64,000 bases of DNA from Streptomyces griseus (lineage in GTDB: Bacteria > Actinomycetota > Actinomycetes > Streptomycetales > Streptomycetaceae), in contig NZ_UAVD01000004.1 of the NCBI RefSeq assembly GCF_900460065.1, forward strand, positions 166,347-230,346, given 5' to 3'. Position 1 is the first letter of the stretch; every line of letters begins with the position of its first letter. This document shows positions 26,021 through 35,900 of the stretch, in pieces. A program made the translations under genes and the position numbers. The notes beneath the pieces are model-generated. The model saw nothing but the letters and a program-made list of their open reading frames with translations, was not told where the DNA came from and did no database searches.

Positions 26021-26985
26021 GACTGGAGGGCCGGCTCATCGGGGCGCAGCTGGCGCAGGTGGTCTCCGGCCTCCCAGGGGTAGAGGTGCAGGTTCCAGCC
26101 GCCCAGGCAGTTGATGTAGAGGGCCAGTTGGCCCACCACGCTCAGGAAGTCCTCGCGGTCGAGCCCGTCGAGGCAGTCCAGGAAGCGCTGGGTGAAACCC
26201 CACAGCTGCTCCAGACCGCAGTAGCCGAGGAACTCGGCCGGAACGCCGACCAGGAGGCGCGTCATGTGTCGCAGTGAGTCCATGGGCATGCCCTGGACGG
26301 CTCCCCGGACCAGACCGCCGTACGTGGCGTACCCCAGCGGGCGGGTCTCACCGTTGACGAACAGCAGCGTGGGCAGGACCGTGTCGAAGCTGCCCGCCCC
26401 GGACGGGATCAGCCCCGCGTGGAGGTCGGCGAGCTCCTTCGGTTCGGCGAGCCAGGCCTTCTCGGTCGCGGCGTGCACATCGTCGATGAGGCGGCTCGCG
26501 CCCGCATCCGTGGCGGCCAGTTTCGGAATGCTGTGGCCGCCCGTGGTTCCGGCCCTGCGGACCTCCACCAGGATCGGCTTCTTCGTCGCGTAGACGGAAT
26601 CCCAGATCGCCTTTCCGGCCTCCAGGAGCGCCGGAATGTCCTCCTGCCGGATGCGGCCCACCGGGGTTGCCGGCATCGGTTCGGTCAGCGTTCCGTACTT
26701 GATACCCACGTGCTGGAGACCGGAGCAGAATAAGGTCCCGTCGGGCGCCTCACGTCGATCCGCTATCCGCGTGTCCGCGGGCAGGTGCAGCAGTGACGGA
26801 ATCGGGGCCGCGTGATAGAGGTGCTCACCCGCCACGAGTGCGTGCCCCTGGAGACTCCGATAGGGCAGTGCGTCCCAGAGGGCGTCGGCGAGTTCGGCGT
26901 TGCGGCCGTCGAGTTCCGCGGTCACCGTGATGCCCAGATCGGACCAGGAAATCTCGATGTGCCGACCGGAATTCGTTTCAGTCAA
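26017..26985 (-). CDS. Cucumopine-synthase-like protein
   Basis: The product is 322 residues from a TTG start (26985), chosen because AAGGAAAG lies 6 bases upstream; no ATG or GTG is near. The first half (about 10-160) reads like a cyclophilin-like domain: IEISWSDLGITVTAELDGRN, LWDALPYRSLQGHALVAGEH. The second half (about 165-322) is an all-helical bundle (LVGVPAEFLGYCGLEQLWGF, LYINCLGGWNLHLYPWEAGD). This two-part layout is that of cucumopine synthase, an Agrobacterium opine enzyme that joins histidine and 2-oxoglutarate by a Pictet-Spengler-type cyclisation, and of related bacterial proteins. Function here is inferred from that layout and from the coupled oxidase gene. Confidence 0.58.
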   Translation of the reverse strand: MTETNSGRHIEISWSDLGITVTAELDGRNAELADALWDALPYRSLQGHALVAGEHLYHAAPIPSLLHLPADTRIADRREAPDGTLFCSGLQHVGIKYGTLTEPMPATPVGRIRQEDIPALLEAGKAIWDSVYATKKPILVEVRRAGTTGGHSIPKLAATDAGASRLIDDVHAATEKAWLAEPKELADLHAGLIPSGAGSFDTVLPTLLFVNGETRPLGYATYGGLVRGAVQGMPMDSLRHMTRLLVGVPAEFLGYCGLEQLWGFTQRFLDCLDGLDREDFLSVVGQLALYINCLGGWNLHLYPWEAGDHLRQLRPDEPALQS

Positions 26986-27237
26986 GGCTCTTTCCTTCGC
27001 TCGGTTGACCTGTATGAGAATTCCTTCATCCAGATTCAACGTACCGGCGATCAAGTGCGGCCCCACCCCTGATCGACCCCCTACCGTGGCGGAGGTCCCA
27101 CCCCAGCTCACGGCGGAGCGACAGGCTCCGACCAGGCGGGGAACAACGGCCCCCAACTCCCCCTGCATACACATTCTTTACCATTCCTTGGGTATCCGTG
27201 TACCCTCAGCAGCTCTCGCCGGAGAAAGGGATCCAGG

Positions 27238-28248
27238 TTGAACGTCTCAACGACCATGTGGGTGCTCACAGTTGTAGGTCTGTGCGTACTCATCGCGGCC
27301 GACTTCCTCATCGGTGGCCGCAAGCCGCACGAGGTCTCGATCAAGGAGGCGGGCATCTGGACGACCGTCTGGATCGTGCTCGCCGTCCTCTTCGGTGCGG
27401 GCCTGCTGATATGGGGCAACGGACAAGCGGCGGGCGAGTTCTTCGCGGGCTATGTCACCGAGAAGTCGCTCAGCGTCGACAATCTGTTCGTCTTCGTGCT
27501 GATCATGGCGAAGTTCGCGGTTCCGGCGATCTACCAGCAACGCGTGCTGATGATCGGCGTGCTGATCGCTCTGGTACTGCGCGCCGTGTTCATCGCGGCG
27601 GGCGCGGCCGCGATCAACTCGTTCGCCTGGGTCTTCTTCATCTTCGGCGCCTTCCTCATCTGGACCGCCTGGAAGCTCATCCAGGAGGCACGGGCCGGCG
27701 AGGAGGACGAGGACTGGGAGGAGGGCCGCCTGATGAAGGCCATCGAGCGACGCCTGCCCTCCACCGACACATGGCACGGCACGAAGATGTTCGTCCGCGA
27801 GAACGGCAAGCGGCTGGCCACCCCCATGCTGCTCGTCATGCTGGCGATCGGCCTCACGGACGTCCTCTTCGCGGTGGACTCGATCCCCGCGATCTTCGGC
27901 CTGACCCAGGACCCGTACATCGTCTTCACCGCCAACGCCTTCGCGCTGATGGGCCTGCGCCAGCTGTACTTCCTCATCGTCGGCCTGCTGAAGAAGCTGG
28001 TCCACCTGTCGTACGGCCTGTCGGTCATCCTCGCCTTCATCGGAGTGAAGCTGGTCCTGCACGGCCTCCACGAGACGACGAGCCTGCACGTCCCGGAGGT
28101 CTCGCTCCCGGTCTCGCTGGGCGTCATCTTCGGCGTGCTGATCATCACGACGATCACCAGCCTCATGGCGACGAGGAAGGCGGCGAAGGAGGCGCCCGAA
28201 AGCGGGAGGGAGAAGACCGGGAGCGAGAACGCGGACGCCCAGGGCTGA
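27238..28248 (+). CDS. TerC family integral membrane protein
   Basis: The product is 336 residues with about eight spans. In-membrane acidic residues of the TerC family are in YVTEKSLSVDNLFVFVLIMA and LAIGLTDVLFAVDSIPAIFG. A charged cytoplasmic loop (RAGEEDEDWEEGRLM) lies in the middle. TerC proteins are associated with tellurite resistance, and close relatives export manganese. A TTG at 27238 gives MNVSTTMWVLTVVGLC, the normal family start; the upstream GGAGAAAGG lies about 10 bases away. An ATG 18 bases later is possible. The gene is divergent from the cucumopine-synthase-like gene across 252 bases. I looked there for a Mn-responsive yybP-ykoY element and saw none. Confidence 0.87.
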   Translation: MNVSTTMWVLTVVGLCVLIAADFLIGGRKPHEVSIKEAGIWTTVWIVLAVLFGAGLLIWGNGQAAGEFFAGYVTEKSLSVDNLFVFVLIMAKFAVPAIYQQRVLMIGVLIALVLRAVFIAAGAAAINSFAWVFFIFGAFLIWTAWKLIQEARAGEEDEDWEEGRLMKAIERRLPSTDTWHGTKMFVRENGKRLATPMLLVMLAIGLTDVLFAVDSIPAIFGLTQDPYIVFTANAFALMGLRQLYFLIVGLLKKLVHLSYGLSVILAFIGVKLVLHGLHETTSLHVPEVSLPVSLGVIFGVLIITTITSLMATRKAAKEAPESGREKTGSENADAQG

Positions 28249-28267
28249 ACCCCTTCCGAGCGGCCGG

Positions 28268-28295
28268 CCCCCTTCCGGGGGTAGGGGGTCCCCTA
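28268..28295 (+). terminator. Hairpins after the TerC gene
   Basis: CCCCC-TTCC-GGGGG (28268-28281) is followed directly by the palindrome TAGGGG-GT-CCCCTA (28282-28295), starting 20 bases after the TerC stop. Confidence 0.5.
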
Positions 28296-28459
28296 TCTTC
28301 GCCCCACACACTCCACACGGCCGTGCCCGGCCGCCTAGCATCGCGGCGTGACGCCGTCGGCTCGACGGCACGGGCACGGTGCCCGACCGGGGCACGGGCG
28401 TGGGGTGTGGCCGCCGCTTCGCAGTGACTCGCGGGGCCGCACAACATCCAGGAGCACGC

Positions 28460-29833
28460 ATGGTTGCACGAATCGTGGTGGCGGGCGGGGGCATAGCCGG
28501 GCTCGGCGCCGCGCTGCTGCTCGCCCGCCAGGGGTACGCGGTGGACCTGGTGGAGCGGGACGGTCCGCCGCCCGAGAACCTCGAAGACGTTCAGGAGTGG
28601 CGGCGGCCGGGGGCGCCCCAGGTCCGCCACCCGCACATGTTCCTCGGCCTGTTCCGGCATCTGCTGCACACCCGGTTGCCGGACGTGCACGCGGATCTGC
28701 TGGCGCACGGGGTCGACGAGGTCGACATGACGGCGCCGCCCGGCGTCGAGGCTCCGGCCGACGCGACCGAGCTGGCGAGCTTCGGCTCGCGCCGGGCGAC
28801 CGTCGAGTGGGTCCTGCACCGCGCGCTCCGGGAGCAGCCCGGCGTCCGGGTCCACCACGGTCTCTCGGTACGCGAGGTCGTGGTGGAACAGGGGCGTGTG
28901 CGGGGTGTGCGGGTGGACGGCGCGGTGATCGACGCGGACGCGGTGGTGGACGCGACCGGGCGTCGCTCACCGCTGGTCGGCGCCTTCACCAAGGAGATGG
29001 AGGAGAGTCCGTGCGGCAACGTGTACCACAGCCGCTTCTACCGGCTCCTCGACGGTGTGCCGAAGCCGCCGACGTTCCTGGTCCCCGTCGTCTTCGCGGG
29101 CGGGGCCGGTTTCGGCGGCGGACTCTACGCGCACGACAACCGTACGTTCGCGGTGGTGTTCGCCCGGCTGCCGGAGGACGAGACGCTCGGGCGTCTGCGC
29201 GAGACCGGCGCGTTCGAGGCCGCCGCCGACGCGGTGGCCCAGTTCGAGCCGTGGCTCCGCCCGGGCCACGCCGAACCGATCGGTGATGTCGTGCCGATGG
29301 CCGGACTCACCAACTCCTGGCGCGAGTTGACGCCCGAGACCCCGTCCGGCTACCTGCCGATCGGGGACGTGCTGTGCACGACCGATCCCATCCTGGGCCG
29401 AGGCGCTTCCTTCGCCCTGGCAGGTGCGGCCGAGCTCAGCGATCTGATGGAGCAGCACGGTGCGGATCTGGACGCGGTGAGCGCGGGGCTGCGGGCCCAC
29501 GCCGAACGCACGATCCGCCCCTGGTACGAGGACGGGGTCCACGACGACGTGGAGCGCACCCGGAGCTGGCGCGCGACGGTGGACGGCCTTCCGGAGCCGC
29601 CCGCCGCCCTTCCGCCGGCCGTGCTCACCGCCCTGGCCGGCCAGCAGGACCACGGACTGTGGGAGCGGGCGCAGCTGCGAGCCAATCTGATGGCTTCGCC
29701 GGACAGCCTCGACACCCCCGAGGTCCGTGAGCGGCTGGACGCCGTACTGGCCACCGGCTGGGAGCCTCCGGTGCTCTCCCCCGGCCCGTCCTACACGGAG
29801 CTGACGGACGCGCTCGCGGCGCACGGCGGCTGA
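28460..29833 (+). CDS. FAD-dependent monooxygenase/oxidoreductase beside the PKS cluster
   Basis: The product is 457 residues. RIVVAGGGIAGLGAALLLAR is the FAD-binding GxGxxG fold, VDATGRRSPLVGAF is the DG/ATG-type motif, and the second FAD site is IGDVLCTTDPILGRGASFAL. This is the group A flavoprotein monooxygenase plan. The stretch GAPQVRHPHMFLGLFRHLL after the first strand-helix unit resembles the corresponding part of polyether epoxidases such as MonCI and LasC, so a role as epoxidase or hydroxylase of the polyketide is possible but unproven. AGGAG lies 5 bases before the ATG at 28460. It converges on the PKS thioesterase end across 96 bases holding two hairpins. Confidence 0.78.
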   Translation: MVARIVVAGGGIAGLGAALLLARQGYAVDLVERDGPPPENLEDVQEWRRPGAPQVRHPHMFLGLFRHLLHTRLPDVHADLLAHGVDEVDMTAPPGVEAPADATELASFGSRRATVEWVLHRALREQPGVRVHHGLSVREVVVEQGRVRGVRVDGAVIDADAVVDATGRRSPLVGAFTKEMEESPCGNVYHSRFYRLLDGVPKPPTFLVPVVFAGGAGFGGGLYAHDNRTFAVVFARLPEDETLGRLRETGAFEAAADAVAQFEPWLRPGHAEPIGDVVPMAGLTNSWRELTPETPSGYLPIGDVLCTTDPILGRGASFALAGAAELSDLMEQHGADLDAVSAGLRAHAERTIRPWYEDGVHDDVERTRSWRATVDGLPEPPAALPPAVLTALAGQQDHGLWERAQLRANLMASPDSLDTPEVRERLDAVLATGWEPPVLSPGPSYTELTDALAAHGG

Positions 29834-29842
29834 CCGACCGAA

Positions 29843-29880
29843 CGCCGAGGGGCCCCGGCGCATGCCGGGGCCCCTCGGCG
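29843..29880. terminator. Bidirectional terminator, first hairpin
   Basis: CGCCGAGGGGCCCCGGC and GCCGGGGCCCCTCGGCG form a perfect 17-bp stem with the loop GCAT, in the gap between the converging flavin monooxygenase and PKS genes. Confidence 0.82.
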
Positions 29881-29889
29881 TTCCCGCGC

Positions 29890-29921
29890 GGGGCTGCCCC
29901 GGCATGCGCCGGGGCGGCCCC
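29890..29921. terminator. Bidirectional terminator, second hairpin
   Basis: GGGGCTGCCCCGGC pairs with GCCGGGGCGGCCCC around ATGC, 14 pairs with one T-G pair, 8 bases upstream (on +) of the PKS stop codon at 29930. Its core repeats the CCCCGGC/GCCGGGG of the first hairpin. Confidence 0.65.
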
Positions 29922-29929
29922 GCGGTGGC

Positions 29930-32900
29930 TCAGCCGGCCTTCGGCCCGGGGAGCTCCCGCAACCAGGCGTCGACGGCCTCGGCGGTGGTGGCGGCGCCGG
30001 ACTGCATCAGGGAGAAGTGGTCGCCCGGAACCTCCCGCGTGGTGTTCGGCAGCGGCCAGCTCAGCCGCCACCCGTCGCCCCGCACGGTGTCCGTGACGGG
30101 CTCGCCCGCCCGGACGAACAGGGTCGGTGTGTGCACCGGTTCCGGGCTCCAGTCGTCGAACAGCCGCAGATAGGCGCCCATCGCGGTGAGCCGGACGCTG
30201 TCGAGCCGCCCGACCGTGGACTCGTGGTCGAACATCAGGTCGGTCAGCGCGTCCTGCACCTGGGTGAAGGCGGAGCTGCCCGGCAGGTAGGTGTCGATCA
30301 GGACGGTGCCCACCGGCGGCACCCCCCGGTCCTCCAGCCGGCTCGTCACCGCGTGCGCGAGCCAGCCACCCGCCGAGTGGCCGACGAGGGCGAACGGACG
30401 GCCCTCGGCGCACCGCAGCGCGAGGTCGGCGTGCAGCTCGACGACGGCGTCCACATCGGCCGGCACCGGATCCTCCGCCGTGAACCCGGGCACCGGGACG
30501 AACCACGCCTCGCGTCGCCCGTTGAGGGCCGTGCCGAAGCGCGCGTACTGGTAGACGCTGGACAGCGCGGTGATCGTGGACAGGCAGATCAGGACGGGCC
30601 CGTCGGCCCCCGAGGCCAGGCGGACCGGCCGGGGCGGGGCGGCCAGCGCCGCCGGGTCGCTGAACTGCTCCCGGAGCCGGGACGCCGCCGCGATCAGGTC
30701 CATCGCCACGTGCCCCTTCCCCTGTCGGCACGCCTCCCGGTACAGCGCCTCGACGGTGTCGGGCGCGGCGTGCTCCACCGGTGCTCGTGGGGCCTCCGCC
30801 GGGGCGGGGCCCGGCCCGTCCGCCAGTTCCCCGTCCAGGTACGCGGCGAGCGCGAGGGGGGTCGCGTGGTCGAAGACCAGGGTCGCGGGCAGCCGCAGTT
30901 CGGTCGAGGACTGCACGCGGTTGCGCAGTTCGACGGCGGTGAGGGAGTCGAAGCCGAGTTCGGTGAAGGCTCCGTCGGACGGGATCTGGCCGGCGTCGGT
31001 GTGGCCGAGCACGGCGGCCGCGGCGGAGCGGACCAGGCGCAGCAGCACCTGCCGTCGTTCCCGCGGCGTCCGGCCCTGGAGTTCCCGCCGTACCGTCGTC
31101 CCCGGCTCGCGCTCCGCCGAACCGTTGGGCGCCGTGCGGGCGGACGCCCCCACCAGGCCGCTGAGGAGCGGCGGGATCGCCGCTCCGGCATCCCGGGCGC
31201 GCAGGGTCGCGAGGTCCACCCGCGCTCCGATCACGGTCGCCTCTCCCGCCGCCAGCGCGGCGTCCAGGAGGGCCAGTCCGCCCTCGGTGTCCAGCGGGGC
31301 CAGACCCGCGCGCGTCATCCGGCGCAGGTCCGCCGCGGAGAGATGGCCGGTCATGCCCGTGCGCTGTTCCCACAGGCCCCACGCGATGGAGAGCGCGGGC
31401 AGTCCGGCGGCGTGGCGGTGCCGGGCCAGGCCGTCCAACAGGGCGTTCGCCGCCGCGTAGTTGCCCTGACCGGGGCTGCCCAGGACGGCGGCCGCCGAGG
31501 AGAACAGGACGAAGGCCGCCGGCGGGCGTTCGCGGGTCAGCTCGTGCAGGTGGATCGCCCCGTCGGCCTTCGACCGCAGCACGCGTTCCAGTTGTCCCGG
31601 CGTCATCGAGGTGAGCACGGCGTCGTCCAGCACCCCGGCCGCGTGGATCACGGCGCTCAGCGGCCGATCGGCCGGGAGGGCGTCCAGTACGGTGCGCAGC
31701 GCGTCCCGGTCGGCGCTGTCGCACGCCGCGATGGTGGCCTCGCAGCCCAGGGCGGCGAGGTCGGCGCGCAGTTCGGGGGCGCCCGGCGCCGTCGCGCCGC
31801 TTCGGCTGATCAACAGCAGGTGCTTCACCCCGTGTTCCGCCGCGAGGTGCCGGGCCACCTGGGCGCCGAGGGCTCCGGTGCCGCCGGTGACGAGGACGGT
31901 GCCGGTGAGCGGGGCGGGCGCCCCGGTCGGTGCGGGCAGGCGGACGAGGGAGGGTTCGAGCACCGTTCCGGCGCGTACGACGAGGTGGGGCGCGCCGCTC
32001 GCGACGGCGTCGACGACCGCCCGCGGCCGTACGTCCCCGTCCAGGTCGAGCAGGGTGAAGCGGCCGGGGTGCTCGGCCTGTGCCGAACGGACGAGTCCCC
32101 CGGCCGCGGCGGCCACCGGATCGAGGGCGTCCGCGCCCCGGGTGGTCACCACCAGACGGGTGTCCGCCCAGCGGGGTTCGCCCAACCAGTCCTGCAACAG
32201 GGCGAGTCGGCTCGCGGTCCTGGTGTGAACCTCGTCCACGAAGCCCGTGCTGCCGGACCACGCGGGTTCCGGAGCCAGCAGGACGGTGCCGGGCGCCGGG
32301 GCGCCGGAAGCGGTTGCGTCCAGCAGGGCGGGCAGGTCCGCGTACGCGGTGGCGTCGGCCCCGCCGGCGTCCAGCAGCGTACGCAGTTCGTCGGCGTCGG
32401 GGCCCACGACGGCCCAGCCGCCGGCCTCGGGCGTGGCGGGTGCCCGCAGCGCGGGCGTCTCCCGCCAGTCCAGGCGGAACAGTGAGCCTCCGGAGAGCCG
32501 CAGCCCTCGGGTCGAGACGGGCCGGAACTCCAGCGCGCGGGCGGACAGGACGGGGGCTCCGGTCTCGTCCGTGGCCCTGACGGAGACGCCGCCGTTCGCG
32601 GTCGGCGCCAGCCGCACCCGCAGGGCGTTCGCGCCCGCGCGGTGCAGGTTCAGCCCGGTCCACGCGAAGGGCAGCCGGACGGCCGTGGCGTCGCCGCCGC
32701 CGTCCGGCTCCTCTCCGCCGGCTCCGGTGGCGGCCAGGCCGACGGCTTGGACACCCGCGTCGAGCAGGGCCGGGTGCAGTCCGAACCGGCCCGTTTCCTG
32801 CGTGAGTCGCTCCGGCAGCCGCACCTCGGCGAAGACCTCGTCGCCGAGGCGCCAGACCGCGCGGACGCCCCGGAACGCGGGCCCGTAGCCGTATCCGAGC

Positions 32901-35900
32901 TCTGCCAGCCGGTCGTAGCCGTCGGTGATGTCGACGGCGGTCGCACCGGCCGGAGGCCAGGCGGCCGGCTCCGCTTCGACGCCCGGAGAAACGGCGGAGG
33001 CCGCCGCGTCGGCCGCGTCGGTGCCGGCATCGGCATCGGCATCGGCATCGGCAAGGAGGCTGCCGGTCGCGTGGCAGGTCCAGCCGGCGTCGTCCGCACC
33101 GCCGGCCAGGGCGATGGCACTCCCCGCGCCGTTCTCCGTACGGGAGTGCACGCGGAACTCGCGCCGGCCCGCGTCGTCGGCCGGGCCGACCCTGACCTGG
33201 AGGCGCGGTTCCCCGCCCTCGGGGAGAACCAGCGGGGCCTGGAGCGTGAGCTCCTCCACCACCGGACAGCCGCAGCGTTCACCGGCCCGGAGCGCCAGGT
33301 CCACGAACGCGGTGCCGGGCAGCAGGGTGACGCCGGAGACCTGGTGGTCCGTCAACCAGGGCAGGGCGGGGGTGCGGACCGTGCCGGTGAGCACCAGTTC
33401 GTCGGTGTCCGCGAGTGCGATCTCCGCGCCGAGCAGCGGATGGTCCGCCGGCTCCACCCCCGCCGCCGCGACGTCCCCCGTCCCGGGGGGCGCGGCGTGG
33501 ACCCAGTACCGCTCCCGCTGGAAGGCGTACGTCGGCAGCTCCACGGGGCACGGCCGGTGGCCGGTGAAGGCGGGCCGCCAGTCCACCCGTACGCCGCGGA
33601 CGTGCGCCTCGCCGAGGGAGGTGAGGAAGCGGTCGAGGCCGCCTTCGTCGCGGCGGAGGGTGCCCACCGCGAACGCGTCCGTGCCGGCCTGCTCGGCGGT
33701 GTCGAGGAGCCCGGCGGTGAGGACCGGATGGGGGCTCATCTCGGCGAAGGCGCGGTGCCCCCGGCCGAGCAGGTCGCCGACGGCCTCGTCGAGCCGTACG
33801 GTGTGGCGCAGGTTCCGGTACCAGTAGTCGGCGCCCAGGGTGGCGGTGTCGACCGACCCGCCGGTCACCGTCGAGAGGAACGGCACGGTGGCCGCCCGGG
33901 GCGACAGGCCGTCAAGGGCGGCGAGCAGCGGTGTGCGCAGCTCCTCCACGTACCGCGAGTGCGAGGCGTACCGGACGGGGACGCGCCGCACGCGGATCTC
34001 CTCGGCGGCGCACTCCTTCTCCATCAGCTCCAGCCCCCGGACCGGACCGGACACGACGACCGACCGGGGTCCGTTGACGGCGGCGATCTCCACTTCGCCG
34101 CCCCATCGGGGCAGTCGCTCCGCCACCCAGGAGACGGGAGCGGCGACCGAGGTCATGCCCCCGCTGTCCTGGAGACCGGCCAGCATCCGGCTGCGGAGGG
34201 CGACGACGCGGGCGGCGTCGTCCAGGTCCAGTGCTCCGGCCACGTACGCGGCGGCGATCTCGCCCTGGCTGTGGCCGACCACGACGGCCGGGCGGACGCC
34301 GTGCGCCTGCCACAGTTCGGCGAGCGACACCATCATCGCGAAGAGTGCGGGCTGCACCACGTCCACCCGGTCCAGCGGCGGCGCACCCGCGCTGCCCCGG
34401 AGCACGTCGGGCAGCGACCAGTCCAGATGCGGCGCCAGGGCCTCGGCACACGCCTCGACGCTGTCGCGGAAGACCCGCGAGGTGTCGAGGAGGCGGGCGG
34501 CCATGCCGTCCCACTGGGAGCCCTGGCCGGGGAAGACGAACACCGGGCGCTCCCCGGCGTCGGCCCGGCCCCGGAGCACGTACGGGGACTGCTCCCCCGC
34601 GGCCACCGCGGCCAGTCCCGCGAGCAGTTCGTCGGGCCCGGCGCCGCGGACGGCCGCGCGGTGCGCGAAGGACGAGCGCGTGGTGGCCAGCGCGTGGCCG
34701 ACGTCCACCGGGTCGGTGCCGGGTGCCGCGCGCAGCCGGCGCCGCAGCCGGTCCGCCTGCTCACGCAGCCCCGCTTCGGACTTGGCCGAGAGCAGCCACG
34801 GCGGTACGACGGGCGCCTCCTGGTTGCCGGCTCCCGGCTCGGCGGTGTCCTGGCTTCCGGCGGCGGGGGCCTCCTCCAGGATGACGTGGGCGTTGGTGCC
34901 GCTCATCCCGAACGACGAGACACCGGCGCGGCGGGGGCGTTCGGACCGTTGCCAGGGCAGCGGGTCGGTGAGGAGCCGCAGCGCGCCCCCGGACCAGTCC
35001 ACGTGCGGGGACGGTTCGTCGGCGTGCAGGGTGCGGGGCAGGGTCTCCCGGTCGAGCGCCATCACCATCTTGATCACGCCCGCCACTCCGGCGGCGGCCT
35101 GAGTGTGGCCGATGTTGGACTTCAGCGATCCGAGCCACAGCGGGAGGCCGGCGGGTCGGTCCTGCCCGTAGGCGGCCTGGAGCGCCTGCGCCTCGATCGG
35201 GTCGCCGAGCGTGGTTCCGGTGCCGTGCGCCTCGACGGCGTCGACGTCCGCCGCTTCGAGTCCGGCGTTGCGCAGGGCCTGGCGTATGACCCGTTGCTGC
35301 GCGGGGCCGTTCGGGGCGGTGAGGCCGTTGCTCGCGCCGTCCTGGTTGATCGCGGAGCCGCGGATCACGGCGAGCACCCGGTGCCCGTTGCGCCGGGCGT
35401 CGGAGAGCCTTTCGAGGAGCAGCACGCCGACGCCCTCGGCCATGCCCATGCCGTCGGCGTGGGCGGAGAACGCCTTGCTGCGCCCGTCGGCGGCGAGGCC
35501 GCGCTGCCGGGCGAAGGTGAGCAGCGAGCCGGGGGTCGTCATGACCGTGACGCCGCCGGTCAACGCCATCGAGCACTCGCCCTGCCGCAGCGCCTGCGCA
35601 CCCCAGTGCATCGCCACCAGGGAGGACGAGCAGGCGGTGTCGACGGAGACGGCCGGGCCTTCGAGTCCGAACGTGTAGGCGACTCGGCCGGAGGCGACGC
35701 TCGCCGCGTTGCCGGTGCCGAGGTAGCCCTCCAGTCCGTCGTCGCCGGACATCAGCAGGGACGCGTAGTCCTGTCCGTTGGTCCCGACGAAGACGCCGGT
35801 GTCGCTGCCGCGGAGGTCCTCCGGGAGGAGGCCCGCCTGTTCGAACGCCTCCCAGGAGGTTTCCAGGAGCAGCCGCTGCTGGGGGTCCATGGCGGTCGCC

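Noticed and set aside
23718..26039. A fusion of the ligase with 400 upstream residues
   Set aside because: The upstream part is an out-of-frame, Arg-rich reading of the flavoenzyme gene; the ATG at 24776 has a good ribosome-binding site.
27000..27237. yybP-ykoY manganese riboswitch upstream of the TerC gene
   Set aside because: Expected because some TerC relatives are controlled this way, but the conserved loop sequences were not found by eye.
29625..32663. Second long minus-strand frame of about 1000 codons overlapping the PKS thioesterase end
   Set aside because: It is an out-of-frame reading of the PKS gene, rich in Arg, Gly and Pro, with no recognisable motif.
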